This document shows positions 17,802 to 26,846 of a stretch of 64,000 nucleotides of DNA, piece after piece. Within the stretch, counting starts at the first letter, position 1. Every line of letters starts with the position of its first letter. The notes under the pieces are model-generated. The model saw only the letters and a list, made by a program, of their open reading frames with translations. It did not search any database and had not been told where the DNA came from. The translations under genes and the position numbers were made by a program. The stretch spans positions 62,001 to 126,000 of the forward strand of contig NZ_QOWE01000022.1 of assembly GCF_003334855.1 (NCBI RefSeq), written 5' to 3'. This DNA is from Larkinella punicea. GTDB lineage: Bacteria; Bacteroidota; Bacteroidia; Cytophagales; Spirosomataceae.

Positions 17802-17919
17802 CAGGAAACAGGCAAATCAACGCCCTGACCTTTCCAATACACGAATACACTAATTTATCTCTGTATCTGTGTATTGATCAAAAACCCAGTCTGGCCGGGA
17901 GGGAGGGATTGCAAAAAAG

Positions 17920-17965
17920 TTTCTCGGCTGAGAAAAGCAAGATGTGTTTTTGTGAGTACAAAAAC
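17920..17965. other. Pair of small inverted repeats, candidate oriT
   Basis: TTTCTC-GGCT-GAGAAA at 17920-17935 and GTTTTTGT-GAGT-ACAAAAAC at 17946-17965 are two perfect short hairpins, 67 bp upstream of the mobA start. An oriT normally lies just upstream of the relaxase genes and carries inverted repeats beside the nick site. I cannot identify the nick site itself. Confidence 0.45.
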
Positions 17966-18031
17966 TGTTTCGTACTTTGGCAGTCCGAACGATTTACCAG
18001 CCTCCGAAGTCGGCTGTAAAACATAAATAGC

Positions 18032-18454
18032 ATGGAAGAATCGACAAGAAAAAAAGGAGGCAGACCCGAAAAGGACCCGAGCAAACGGGCAATAAAAATA
18101 CTGAGGGTACGTATGGAACCGGATGAGTATAAGTTATTACAGACCCGGAAATCATCTACCTCAGCGCGAAGTCTATCGGATTTTGTCCGGTCTATCTGTC
18201 TGGAAAAGCCGCTGCTTTTAAAGAATGAGATGTCTACTCAGGAAGAAAAAGCCTTGTCTTTACTGCGTGAAATTCGGATTGATTTAGTGCGTATCGGGGT
18301 GAATATTAACCAGTCATCCAAGCGGATCAACAGCACTACAGACTATCAGGATCTGCAACAGGAAACCATGAGGATAGGCGAAAAAGTCGCAGCAATGGAA
18401 CAACACTTTGATAGTTTGATAGCCAATTTCGGAGGTTCCAGATTCCAACCGTAA
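18032..18454 (+). CDS. mobA: MobA-type relaxosome accessory protein
   Basis: 140 residues. The N-terminus GGRPEKDPSKRAIKILRVRMEPDEY is the ribbon-helix-helix opening typical of Bacteroidota MobA/MobC-like oriT-binding proteins. A helical C-terminal half follows with LREIRIDLVRIGVNINQSSKRIN, the family motif. It would bind oriT and recruit the relaxase. Seven bases separate it from mobB on the same strand. Confidence 0.85.
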   Translation: MEESTRKKGGRPEKDPSKRAIKILRVRMEPDEYKLLQTRKSSTSARSLSDFVRSICLEKPLLLKNEMSTQEEKALSLLREIRIDLVRIGVNINQSSKRINSTTDYQDLQQETMRIGEKVAAMEQHFDSLIANFGGSRFQP

Positions 18455-18461
18455 GTTTAAA

Positions 18462-19712
18462 ATGGTAGCTCGGATTAGCAGTGGCTCCAATCCAAAAGGA
18501 GCGGTTTATTACAACGAAATGAAAGTGGAGCAGGGAGAAGCGGAAAGGTTGGCACTGCGCAATTACGTCGGAATCCTCGTCGATCCTGACCTCATGCAAA
18601 AACAGCAAGTGGCCTATATGCTGGAACAACAGGCCGCTTTGAATCCGCGTATATCCAAACCTACTTTCCACGTAAGCCTATCGTTGGCTCAGGGCGAAAA
18701 ACCCGATTCCGCAGAATTGCTTGCGATCGCAGATCGATACATGGACGGTATGGGGTACGGTGGCCAGCCTTACGCCGTTTATCAGCATTTCGATACGGAC
18801 CATACCCACGTTCACGTAGTCACGATACGGGTTGATGAGAAAGGGGATAAAATACCTGACAAATTTGAACGCGAACGTTCCAACAAGCTGCGGCAGCAGA
18901 TCGAAAAAGAATTTAGCCTGGTTGAAGCCGAAAGAGTAGTATTGAACAGGTCGCTGCCTGAACTCAAGCCTGTACATTACGGACAGGGCGATTTGAAACA
19001 GGCCATGACCAATGTCGTTCTGACGGTGATCAATGATTTCCGTTTCAGTAGCTTTTCGCAGTTTAATCAGCTGCTGAGGCTCTACAACGTTCAGGCAGTT
19101 GAAGTACCGCTTGAAGGAAAGAAACCCGGCATGGTGTATACCGTGGCCAGAGAGCAGGAGCGGGAAGGAATTGCGTTTAAATCCAGTAGCCTCCGACAAC
19201 AACCTACGAGGGAAACCGTCGAGCGCCGGATCAAGTCAGGAAAAAAAGTAAAAGCAGATTCTGCCTCCCATTTGCGCCGGCTCATTGAAGGGCGCCTTTC
19301 CGAAAGTGGTTCATGGATCGACTTTCAACAGAAGCTCCAGCGAATAAACATTCTGGTTGTTCCTCACCAGGGCAAAGACGGCGATCTATTTGGAATCAGT
19401 TTCCTCGACGTTAAACAGAAGGCGATTTATTCCGGTAGTGAGTTGGGTAAGGCGTTTACGGCAGGCACGCTGAAAAAACAGCTTGGAGAGGATTTCAAGA
19501 ACTTACCCAAGGAAGATATCAAGCCAACCATTGAACGAAAGCCACAAGCTGAAACGGAACATAAACCAACCGCCCCCGAAAAAGAGCAGACCCTCGATTC
19601 GAATACGTCATTAATCCGTCGGCTGTTGTATGCCGCGGGCGCTATCGACGATCAGCAGGAAAGTGAACAGGAATTAAAGAAAATGACCCGAAAAACAACA
19701 CCAAGACTATGA
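18462..19712 (+). CDS. mobB: MobB relaxase (MOBP-like)
   Basis: 416 residues. An AVYYNEMK motif (Tyr16/17) supplies the likely nicking Tyr. The metal-binding three-His motif is in YQHFDTDHTHVHVV (His109, His114, His116, His118). This is the relaxase/mobilisation nuclease domain that nicks oriT and pilots the strand. The C-terminal third is charged and probably disordered (KAETEHKPTAPEKEQ-like). It overlaps mobC by four bases. Nothing essential appears missing. Confidence 0.93.
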   Translation: MVARISSGSNPKGAVYYNEMKVEQGEAERLALRNYVGILVDPDLMQKQQVAYMLEQQAALNPRISKPTFHVSLSLAQGEKPDSAELLAIADRYMDGMGYGGQPYAVYQHFDTDHTHVHVVTIRVDEKGDKIPDKFERERSNKLRQQIEKEFSLVEAERVVLNRSLPELKPVHYGQGDLKQAMTNVVLTVINDFRFSSFSQFNQLLRLYNVQAVEVPLEGKKPGMVYTVAREQEREGIAFKSSSLRQQPTRETVERRIKSGKKVKADSASHLRRLIEGRLSESGSWIDFQQKLQRINILVVPHQGKDGDLFGISFLDVKQKAIYSGSELGKAFTAGTLKKQLGEDFKNLPKEDIKPTIERKPQAETEHKPTAPEKEQTLDSNTSLIRRLLYAAGAIDDQQESEQELKKMTRKTTPRL

Positions 19713-21733
19713 GAGAGGACCGCAAAGACCAGGCTAAAATTAACGAGATTGCCCTATGGGCGTCAATCATCTTTTTACTGGCTCACTTCTTTTTGGAGTG
19801 GCACGGACTGTTCAAAAGCTTAGGCTGGTCCAATCCGTTTGTCGACAACCTGATCAGAAAGCTACTGGCTGGCTTTGGTGTTTTAACTTCTCCGTGGCCA
19901 CTGAAGTTATTGGCGGCCGGTGCTCTTGTCGCCTTCGGGATCAGCAGCAGGGGAGTGAAATCAAGAAGCCTTAAGCCTCAGTCCGTAGCCATCGATCTGG
20001 CAATAGGTGTTATTTTGTTTTTGGGCGGTACCTTCTTGGTTCCTGACTCTACGCAATGGTTGGTGGCTAAAGCAGGATTGATGGGAGGGTGTCTCATTTA
20101 CCTGACGCTTACCATCATCGGCCTGCTGTACCTCCTCAAAGGCAGTCAGGGTATCAACCGTTTGATGAACTCTCAATTGGGGAAAGACCCCTTTAACGTC
20201 GAAAATGAAACTTTCCCCCAGGAGGAACGCCTGCTCACCAATGAGTACTCCGTGAATATTCCTACCGAGTTTACCTACAAAAGACGATTACGGCGGGGAT
20301 GGATCAACATAGTCAACCCATTTCGGGGCTTGTTGATTGTGGGTAGTGCCGGTTCAGGTAAGACGTTCAGCCTGATTTATGCCATCATCCGGCAGCAGAT
20401 CGAAAAAGGCTTTTCAATGTACATCTACGACTTCAAGTTTGCGGACCTGTCGATCGTGGCCTTTAATGCCCTGATACGCTTCCGGAAAAATCAACCCAAG
20501 AACATGAAGTTCTACTGCATCAACTTTGATGATCCGGCCAAATCGCACCGGTGCAATCCGTTGCATCCGGTTTATCTGCCGAGCATTGAAGACGCTGAGG
20601 AGAGCGCCAAAATGATGATGCTCAATTTAAACAAGTCATGGATCGGCAAAGAATCCGAGTTTTTTGTCAGTACGCCGATGTCCTATGTTACCTGTGCCAT
20701 CTGGTTATTGAGGACTTACAAGGATGGCCAATACTGTACCCTTCCGCACGTTATCGAGCTGCTTTCGATGGATTACAAAAAGGTTTTTCCATTACTGGTT
20801 GATCGTCCGGATCTGGAAACACGAGCATCCATCTTTATTTCGGCTTTTGAAGGCGGAGCAATGGAGCAGCTGGAGGGACAAATGGCCAGTGCCAGAAGTG
20901 GCCCGGCAAAACTTTCGAGCCCGGGTCTATATTGGACGATGAGCGGGAATGATTTCATGCTGGATATCAACAATCCAAAAGAGCCGAAGATTGTCTGTGT
21001 AGGTAATAACAGCAAGAAAAATAAGATTTACGGGGCCGCGCTGAGTCTTTACAATGGTCGCATTCTCCACCAGATCAATGAGAAAGGTAAACATCCATCC
21101 GGTGTTGTGATCGATGAGATACCTACCCTGTTTTTCGACGGGATTGGCAACCTGATCAATACGGGAAGGTCGAACCGAATTGCGGTGACCCTGGCTTTGC
21201 AGGATTATTCCCAGTTAGATGCCGAATACGGTAAGGCGCAGGCCGATGTGATCAAAAATAGCTGCGGCACGGTCCTATGTGGTCAGGCATCGGGAGCAAC
21301 CGCCGAAGCGATGCAAAACCGGTTGGGAAAGAATGTGCAACAAAAGGAAAGTATCAACATTCAGTCCGAAGATACCACGCACGGTTTCTCAACCGAAATG
21401 AATTTTATCGCGCCGGCCGCTAAAATCAGCCAGCTCAGTCAGGGGCAATTTGTGGGCGTGATTGCGGACACCGCTGAACAGCCCAGTGAATTGAAAGCAG
21501 TCAGAGCGAAGGTGCTGGTTAACGTGGATGATTTTAATAAGGAACAGAAGTATAAAGAACTTCCCAATTTTTCTAATTTTGCTCAAGAGGGTAACGATTT
21601 GGCGAAATTAGTACAGGACAACTACCTGCAAATAAAAGCAGACGTCAGGGAGTTTATTGAATCCGAAACGGAACGTATTGCCAAAAAGCATAATATCCCA
21701 CTGCCAGAACCTAAAAACCGGGGGAAAAAGTGA
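19709..21733 (+). CDS. mobC: MobC coupling protein (VirD4/TraG-type ATPase)
   Basis: 674 residues. Three or four N-terminal membrane helices (residues ~12-140) precede the ATPase: Walker A VGSAGSGKTFSLI near residue 211 and Walker B GVVIDEIPTLFF near 465, then a TraM-recognition-like C-terminal region (NSCGTVLCGQASG). It is the type IV coupling protein that links the relaxosome to the TraG-M channel. The order mobA-mobB-mobC with four-base overlaps is typical. Its stop overlaps the GTG start of the next gene. Confidence 0.93.
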   Translation: MREDRKDQAKINEIALWASIIFLLAHFFLEWHGLFKSLGWSNPFVDNLIRKLLAGFGVLTSPWPLKLLAAGALVAFGISSRGVKSRSLKPQSVAIDLAIGVILFLGGTFLVPDSTQWLVAKAGLMGGCLIYLTLTIIGLLYLLKGSQGINRLMNSQLGKDPFNVENETFPQEERLLTNEYSVNIPTEFTYKRRLRRGWINIVNPFRGLLIVGSAGSGKTFSLIYAIIRQQIEKGFSMYIYDFKFADLSIVAFNALIRFRKNQPKNMKFYCINFDDPAKSHRCNPLHPVYLPSIEDAEESAKMMMLNLNKSWIGKESEFFVSTPMSYVTCAIWLLRTYKDGQYCTLPHVIELLSMDYKKVFPLLVDRPDLETRASIFISAFEGGAMEQLEGQMASARSGPAKLSSPGLYWTMSGNDFMLDINNPKEPKIVCVGNNSKKNKIYGAALSLYNGRILHQINEKGKHPSGVVIDEIPTLFFDGIGNLINTGRSNRIAVTLALQDYSQLDAEYGKAQADVIKNSCGTVLCGQASGATAEAMQNRLGKNVQQKESINIQSEDTTHGFSTEMNFIAPAAKISQLSQGQFVGVIADTAEQPSELKAVRAKVLVNVDDFNKEQKYKELPNFSNFAQEGNDLAKLVQDNYLQIKADVREFIESETERIAKKHNIPLPEPKNRGKK

Positions 21734-22164
21734 TCAAAGAAACTGTTGGCAAACGCCTGCTTTATTTGCGAAAAGACCTGAGTCGACGGCTTGGAGAAGA
21801 TCTGTCCGTACTGGAACTTGCCCAGCGGGCCGGGCTGGAACATTACACATTAGCCCGGTTGGAAAACGGTTTAAAGGGCAGTACCGAATCACTGGTTACG
21901 CTCGTTCGGTATTACCGGAAACAGGGCTATAATTCAGACTGGATATTGGAAGAGGATAATCAACAAATTCCAATGATTGTTCCAGTGTCAAAAGATGCCC
22001 TGGCTAAGGACCTGTGGGTGATCAATGACACGCTCCTGAAAGTGAAGGCGTTTTTTGACACTGAACAGGAGGCTTTTGTTGGACAACTCCGCAAATTAGG
22101 TTTTCAGAACGTAAATCAAATCGTGCCCAACGATGAGAAAATAGTACTGCCTGATCCAATTTGA
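21730..22164 (+). CDS. HTH (Xre-type) regulator after mobC
   Basis: 144 residues from a GTG overlapping the mobC stop. The N-terminal 75 residues hold a lambda-repressor-like HTH (SVLELAQRAGLEHYTLARLENGLKG). The C-terminal half (LWVINDTLLKVKAFFDTEQEAFVGQ) is helical and may oligomerise. Probably a regulator of the mob operon or of transfer. The last 49 bp overlap the convergent M23 peptidase gene. Confidence 0.7.
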   Translation: MIKETVGKRLLYLRKDLSRRLGEDLSVLELAQRAGLEHYTLARLENGLKGSTESLVTLVRYYRKQGYNSDWILEEDNQQIPMIVPVSKDALAKDLWVINDTLLKVKAFFDTEQEAFVGQLRKLGFQNVNQIVPNDEKIVLPDPI

Positions 22165-22796
22165 TGCAGCCAAACCCGCCTGCGCAGCAAATAACAGAAG
22201 TGTAGGGGATCGACCGGCTGGCCGTTCTTCCTGACCACGTAATGCAGGTGCGACCCAGTCGCTAAACCGGTTTGTCCGACCTTGCCAATTTCATCCCCCC
22301 GCTCAACCTTTTGACCAGGCTGAACACAATAGCCTGAGAGGTGGCCATAAATGGTTTCAAAGCCAAAGCTATGCAGCACCTGCACAAACGCACCCAAGCC
22401 GGGATCATAACCGACGCGCTTCACGATGCCCGGCGCGGTGGACTTTACTCGCATTCCCGTTCGTGCTTTGACATCAATACCTCCATGAAATAGTGTTTTC
22501 TTATACACCGGATGCCGGCGAAGTCCAAAGGGAGAGGATACTTTGAATTCATGAAGCGGTACCTCAACCGGAAAAGTGGAGGGAAGCCGGTTTAGATACT
22601 CAGGTCGCAAAGGAATAGCCTGGATCAGTCGATCAACCTGCTCATAGGTTCGCGTGGTTCGAAGCAATTCTACCTCCAGTGAATCCCACGAAACGCGGAG
22701 TGAATCCTCATTTTCCGCCATCTGACCGTAGGTTACAACCTGACTACCGAGGTAGAAGCTAATTAACAGGCATACTATTTGCTTTGGAGAATACAT
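22116..22796 (-). CDS. M23-family secreted peptidase
   Basis: 226 residues with a signal peptide ending TYGQ. The lysostaphin-type domain (residues ~95-200) has the zinc ligands in FHGGIDVKA (His and Asp) and SHLHYVV (HxH), plus the FGLRRHP opening strand. It would cut peptidoglycan cross-bridges or be a scaffold if inactive; all expected ligands are present. Conjugative elements often need such an enzyme to open the wall for the channel, here a stand-in for VirB1. It faces mobC, sharing its 3' end with the HTH gene, and is divergent from the next gene. Confidence 0.85.
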   Translation of the reverse strand: MYSPKQIVCLLISFYLGSQVVTYGQMAENEDSLRVSWDSLEVELLRTTRTYEQVDRLIQAIPLRPEYLNRLPSTFPVEVPLHEFKVSSPFGLRRHPVYKKTLFHGGIDVKARTGMRVKSTAPGIVKRVGYDPGLGAFVQVLHSFGFETIYGHLSGYCVQPGQKVERGDEIGKVGQTGLATGSHLHYVVRKNGQPVDPLHFCYLLRRRVWLHQIGSGSTIFSSLGTI

Positions 22797-22904
22797 ATTT
22801 TGTGAAGTCTCTTAACAAAACTACAAAATACGTAAATTTTAATTCGCAATTTTATAGATTTACTCCACAAGAAACTTTGATCAATTGATGTAAGCACATT
22901 TATC

Positions 22905-23840
22905 ATGCAAAATCAGGACTTTGCCCGAACCCAGGCCGATGGCCTTGACAACATTGCACCAACCGCTACCCAAGCCGCAGCAGCTTCTCAATATGCGGTA
23001 ACGGACGGTTTCCTAAGTTCATCCGAACAGGAAGCGGTATTGCGCCAGATCGCAACTGAGCGTCCTGTACTTCAAAAAAAACTGGATGAGGTTGGGATTG
23101 ACCGCGTTTATTTGGCAATGCATCCCGAAGTGGAACAAGCCCTCTTTTCCGGAAAGCAAACACCAGTGGTTACCATTCAATTGCCCAATGAACTGGAATT
23201 ACAAGGCCGTTTACGGATTGCCCTGACTGATCAGGGTCCTCAGCTTCGAATAACTCCGGTTCATCCCGAATTAGAAATACCTGAGAAGGTCGGCGATTTG
23301 AAGTTAACACCTCAGGAGCGGAGCGAGCTGGAGCAAAAGGGATATGTCGATCGGTCACTCGCCATTGCAGAGAATGGCGGCTTTGTTTCAGGCTTTTTGC
23401 GAGTTGACAACCAAACCAATACCGTGGACCTTTGGCGGGTTAATCCGGAAACGTTGCCCTCGAAGCTATTGGGAATTGATTTAACGCGTGATCAGCAGAT
23501 TGCCCTGGTATGTGGCCACCCTGTTAAACTGAGTGGCTTAAAAGACAAGCAGGGCGAGCCGTTCGACGCTACCGTATCAATCTCTGCTGGAAAGCAGGGC
23601 CTCCAGTTCTCCGATATCGGCCGTCCCGATCTATCACTGAAGCCTGATGAGAAATTCAAGCAGCAGTTGGGCCAGAATAACGAAGGGGCCAAAACCGATC
23701 ATACGCGCGGTTTAGAGGAAAGGGCGGGTCAATCAACTGTCGCCAATGCCCAAACTGAAACAATCAAACGTTTGATGGATCCTGATGAAAAACCGGATCA
23801 ACACAAACTCCACCTCCGCCCTGGCCATGACAAAATTTGA
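22905..23840 (+). CDS. DUF3945/DUF4099-like plasmid protein
   Basis: 311 residues. The region from ~85 to 230 contains repeats of the DUF3945 pattern (LTPQERSELEQKGYVDRSLAI, GFLRVDNQTNTVDLWRV, IDLTRDQQIALVCGHPVKLSGL). Such proteins are common on Bacteroidota conjugative elements next to primase or topoisomerase genes; their function is unknown. The tail is low-complexity. The next gene, a Toprim primase, starts inside its 3' end. Confidence 0.7.
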   Translation: MQNQDFARTQADGLDNIAPTATQAAAASQYAVTDGFLSSSEQEAVLRQIATERPVLQKKLDEVGIDRVYLAMHPEVEQALFSGKQTPVVTIQLPNELELQGRLRIALTDQGPQLRITPVHPELEIPEKVGDLKLTPQERSELEQKGYVDRSLAIAENGGFVSGFLRVDNQTNTVDLWRVNPETLPSKLLGIDLTRDQQIALVCGHPVKLSGLKDKQGEPFDATVSISAGKQGLQFSDIGRPDLSLKPDEKFKQQLGQNNEGAKTDHTRGLEERAGQSTVANAQTETIKRLMDPDEKPDQHKLHLRPGHDKI

Positions 23841-25557
23841 GGAGCTAAAACAGCGCTTCCCTAATACGATTCCGGTACCCGAACTTCGAGCGAATGTTTC
23901 AATCATTGAACTGGCTGTTCAGTATGGCTATGAACACCTGACTCATAAAGGCCGCAGTCGTCCAGTACTTCAACATCCGGGACACGGCGATACGATTATT
24001 ATTAAAAATCCGCAGGATGCCAGTCAGCAGGTGTATCAGCGCGCCGACGACTTCTCAGATTCGGGCACCATCATTGATTTCATTCGGAATCGCTTACCGA
24101 CGGTGTTTTCAGTATTCAATCACCCTGGCCAGCATGAATTCAGAAATGTCACCAATGTCCTCTACGATTACCTGCGGGTTGATCCGGTTCAGGTTGCCCG
24201 AAACCGAAAAATAATACCTACTGATACTGATTCCAGCAAGCAGACCTTTGCCAAGGAGCTATTTGACATTCGATCGCTGGAGAAGGATAACTACCTGCTC
24301 AAACGCCATATCGATCCCCGAATCATTCAAAGCCCGGAATTCGCGGGCAAGGCCGTTACCCAGGTATCGTATCTGAATCCGGAAACCGGACGGACGGAAG
24401 GCTTTTTAACGGCAAAAGCAAATCCCGATCGGAAATATATAAACTTCAGTAACGTCGCTTTCCCCTACTACAACGGGCTAACGGCGGAGGTAATGGGGTT
24501 CGAGATCCGAAATGAAAATTTAAAACAGCATGCGCCGGGCAGTGATCGCTACACCAGTGTTTTTATTTCCAACATCCCGCCCAAGCCACAGCGCTTTATT
24601 GTTATGGAAAGCGTACTGGATGCAATGGCCCATAAGCAGTTGCAATCGGTTAATGGCAATGATGCATTCGACTCGGTTTATTTTTCCACCGGTGGCCAGC
24701 TCACGCAGGAACAAACCAATACAATTTCACGGTACGTTTCCGCTCTGGACAAGTCGGACGACTGGAAGATCATTCTGGCATTCGATAATGATGCCAAGGG
24801 TCACCGGTTCGACCTGATGTTTGTTCAGCAATTGGTTGCTCCAAACTTTCCGACGTCGCCAACCGTGGCCACCGCAAACCGGGTTGGTCTTTTACTCCCG
24901 GAAGGAGCTGCGCACGGTCCCATCCGGGAGGCATTAATTGGCCGGGCTGAATCCTTCAACAATACTATTCGTAGCCAAATCGAAAATGCGGATGGTGATG
25001 AAATTTCCCGAAAAGAACTGAGTAGCCAGCTCATTAACATCGCCACGCTGAATAATCAGCAAGTTGCCCTCCACGTACCGGAAACCATGACGGCAATGGG
25101 TGCGATTAGTGAAGCATTGCTTGAATTAACGGGCTTTGGTAAACGGATCGAGGTTGTTAAATCCTGTAGTAAGGATTATTGCGAGGAGCTGAAAACCCAT
25201 ATGGCCGAAACAAAACGGTATGCCTATACGGTTACCAGCGAATCAGGGGAGAGTGCTTATAATACCAATTCGGCGATTACGGCGCAACGCACGCTGATTA
25301 TGTTACAGCATCAGCATACCGGAGATAAACAGAATAAAACCTTTCAGTTAATGCTGAGTCAGCCCGACGGTTGGTATAAGCAACAGGCTTATCTGGAGAT
25401 AAAAAACGGCAAGGTAGTAAAGGCAGTAGAACAGCCAGAATTCAAGAAACAGGTTTTACAGGAAAAGAGGGAGCGGAGTGAAAAGGTTCAGGGGAAAGAT
25501 CAGTCTATAAATGAACCTGTGCAACAAAAATCCACACCAAAGATCAAGCCCCAATGA
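23827..25557 (+). CDS. Toprim DNA primase-like protein
   Basis: 576 residues from the ATG at 23827 (MTKFEELKQRFP); an in-frame ATG at 23785 is possible. An N-terminal region aligns in layout with CHC2 zinc-finger primases (SIIELAVQYGY ... SGTIIDFIRNRL), but its Cys ligands are absent. The Toprim core has RFIVMESVLDAMAH (catalytic Glu) and IILAFDNDAKGHRF (DxD). It likely primes the transferred strand, taking the role of TraP. The stop overlaps the next start by four bases. Confidence 0.8.
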   Translation: MTKFEELKQRFPNTIPVPELRANVSIIELAVQYGYEHLTHKGRSRPVLQHPGHGDTIIIKNPQDASQQVYQRADDFSDSGTIIDFIRNRLPTVFSVFNHPGQHEFRNVTNVLYDYLRVDPVQVARNRKIIPTDTDSSKQTFAKELFDIRSLEKDNYLLKRHIDPRIIQSPEFAGKAVTQVSYLNPETGRTEGFLTAKANPDRKYINFSNVAFPYYNGLTAEVMGFEIRNENLKQHAPGSDRYTSVFISNIPPKPQRFIVMESVLDAMAHKQLQSVNGNDAFDSVYFSTGGQLTQEQTNTISRYVSALDKSDDWKIILAFDNDAKGHRFDLMFVQQLVAPNFPTSPTVATANRVGLLLPEGAAHGPIREALIGRAESFNNTIRSQIENADGDEISRKELSSQLINIATLNNQQVALHVPETMTAMGAISEALLELTGFGKRIEVVKSCSKDYCEELKTHMAETKRYAYTVTSESGESAYNTNSAITAQRTLIMLQHQHTGDKQNKTFQLMLSQPDGWYKQQAYLEIKNGKVVKAVEQPEFKKQVLQEKRERSEKVQGKDQSINEPVQQKSTPKIKPQ

Positions 25558-25850
25558 GTAACTTTACCGATGAATCCGAAAACTTTGAAATGGCGTTTGT
25601 GATCAATTTAGCAGATGGTACCGGTCGTGAGTTTTATATGACCGATTCCGGTGCAGCAGTTGCATTGGATGCTCCCCAGGGCGACGAGCCAATGATCCTT
25701 AGAACCGATAAGCTCATCGAGAAAAACCTGATTAACCTTAAAAAGAAATTTCCGGCAACCTGCAAATTGTATGCAGTCGAACTTCGGGAGTTTGAACATC
25801 GAAGGCAGAATCTTCGCAATAGTTCGAACAAATCAAAAGCCTCTGAATAG
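25554..25850 (+). CDS. Hypothetical protein after primase (98 aa)
   Basis: 98 residues with a sheet-like N-terminal half (MAFVINLADGTGREFYMTD) and a basic helical tail. Four-base overlap with the primase gene indicates co-translation. I do not recognise it. A terminator hairpin follows the stop immediately, so it ends the transcription unit. Confidence 0.65.
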   Translation: MSNFTDESENFEMAFVINLADGTGREFYMTDSGAAVALDAPQGDEPMILRTDKLIEKNLINLKKKFPATCKLYAVELREFEHRRQNLRNSSNKSKASE

Positions 25851-25863
25851 GGGGCTTTTTTTG
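25835..25863 (+). terminator. Intrinsic terminator after primase operon
   Basis: AAAAGCC (25835-25841) pairs with GGCTTTT (25853-25859), followed by a run of T. The left arm lies inside the last codons of the 98-aa gene. Confidence 0.75.
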
Positions 25864-25984
25864 TTGGAAAGGGGAAAAGGGGTGGCTTAATTCTTACAAA
25901 ATATTTACTATAATACTAATATTAATATTGTTTTTCATGTAAAAAATGGCTATCTTAATACTGTAAATCAGATAACTAATTGAC
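25864..25984 (+). promoter_or_regulatory. Shared upstream box and promoter, copy 1
   Basis: TTGGAAAGGGGAAA at 25864-25877 is repeated exactly at two other gene starts. Downstream, TTG (25928), ATGTAAAAA (25937-25945), TATCTT (25951) and GTAAATCAGATAA (25963-25975) make a Bacteroidota-like promoter and leader. Copy 2 (26730-26846) has the last two boxes at identical spacing. Confidence 0.65.
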
Positions 25985-26644
25985 ATGAAAAAGAATCAAA
26001 CCCCGGCCACCAGCCAAACCGAAGTTGTTTCAAGCGAAGCAGTTACGCCAACTCTCAACGAGCAGGTAGATGAAGAAACCGGCGAGGTAACTGACCCTTT
26101 CAAATTCAAATACCTCGAAGGACATCCCCGCCAATACCGTTTTGACGCCAAACAGGGCGTGTTTAATATTAATGGCACGGAAGTACTCGGCAACACCCTC
26201 ACTTTCCAGCCCCTAGCGTGGCGGATTTTTACCGATAGTATTCTGAATATGGGGCAAAAAACGTGGGCGGAACTGTTCTTCGTCGATGCCGCCAATTGTG
26301 TCTCATCGGTGCTGTTTCACGGCTATTCCGTCGATAACATTTTCCGACTAATCGAACCCCTTTTCTACGCTGATCTAACCCTCGCTGACGTGGTAATAAC
26401 CGCCACGGCGGAGAAGAAGGAGAATACAAAAATCCAGCCGAAAGGGACGTACTACATTGCAACCTTTGGCTATCAAATGGCCGACCGCAAGCTAACCCAG
26501 GAATTGACCGCCTACGCTCAATCAAACCGGCTTTTCCGTCAGGAAACCACCACCGACCGCGCCAATATTTCCCGACTCTATAACTGGTATAATCCATTTG
26601 GAGAGAACGACGATACCGATACCGGACTGCTACTGGCCGCGTAA
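25985..26644 (+). CDS. Hypothetical plasmid protein (219 aa)
   Basis: 219 residues. A ~45-residue disordered leader (ATSQTEVVSSEAVTPTLNEQ) precedes a globular domain with VFNINGTEVLGNTLTFQPLAWRIF and VSSVLFHGYSVDNIFRL, and a C-terminal YNWYNPFG. No signal peptide or membrane helix, so cytosolic. I do not recognise a family. It has its own promoter with the shared box, and a strong hairpin follows, so it is a single-gene unit. Similar single genes on plasmids include DNA-binding accessory and anti-defence proteins; nothing here decides between them. Confidence 0.65.
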   Translation: MKKNQTPATSQTEVVSSEAVTPTLNEQVDEETGEVTDPFKFKYLEGHPRQYRFDAKQGVFNINGTEVLGNTLTFQPLAWRIFTDSILNMGQKTWAELFFVDAANCVSSVLFHGYSVDNIFRLIEPLFYADLTLADVVITATAEKKENTKIQPKGTYYIATFGYQMADRKLTQELTAYAQSNRLFRQETTTDRANISRLYNWYNPFGENDDTDTGLLLAA

Positions 26645-26656
26645 GGACTAAATAAG

Positions 26657-26685
26657 AGAAGCCAGCCGGCATCCGGCTGGCTTCT
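26657..26685. terminator. Strong 13-bp hairpin after the 219-aa gene
   Basis: AGAAGCCAGCCGG and its exact complement are separated by a CAT loop. No T-run follows, so it may act as a bidirectional or RNA-stabilising hairpin. Confidence 0.65.
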
Positions 26686-26729
26686 GCTATAAATCAGATA
26701 AAAATTATCCCCAAAAGTACAGGATCAGA

Positions 26730-26846
26730 TTGGAAAGGGGAAAAAAGAGGCAAATCTGTTCACTTTTTTTACATTAAAAATAATTTCTAACTTGCTTTTT
26801 ATGTAAAAAGTGCTTATTTTTATAGAGTAAATCAGATAAAAAAACT
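26730..26846 (+). promoter_or_regulatory. Shared upstream box and promoter, copy 2
   Basis: TTGGAAAGGGGAAA at 26730-26743, TTG at 26793, ATGTAAAAA at 26801-26809 and GTAAATCAGATAA at 26827-26839, the last two 26 bp apart as in copy 1. The ATG follows 20 bp after the start of the leader box. Confidence 0.65.

Noticed and set aside
17662-18019. Open frames on both strands in the traA-mobA gap, one with repeating eight-residue units
   Set aside because: The frames are a by-product of the 24-bp tandem repeat (24 is a multiple of 3) and have no start context or family.
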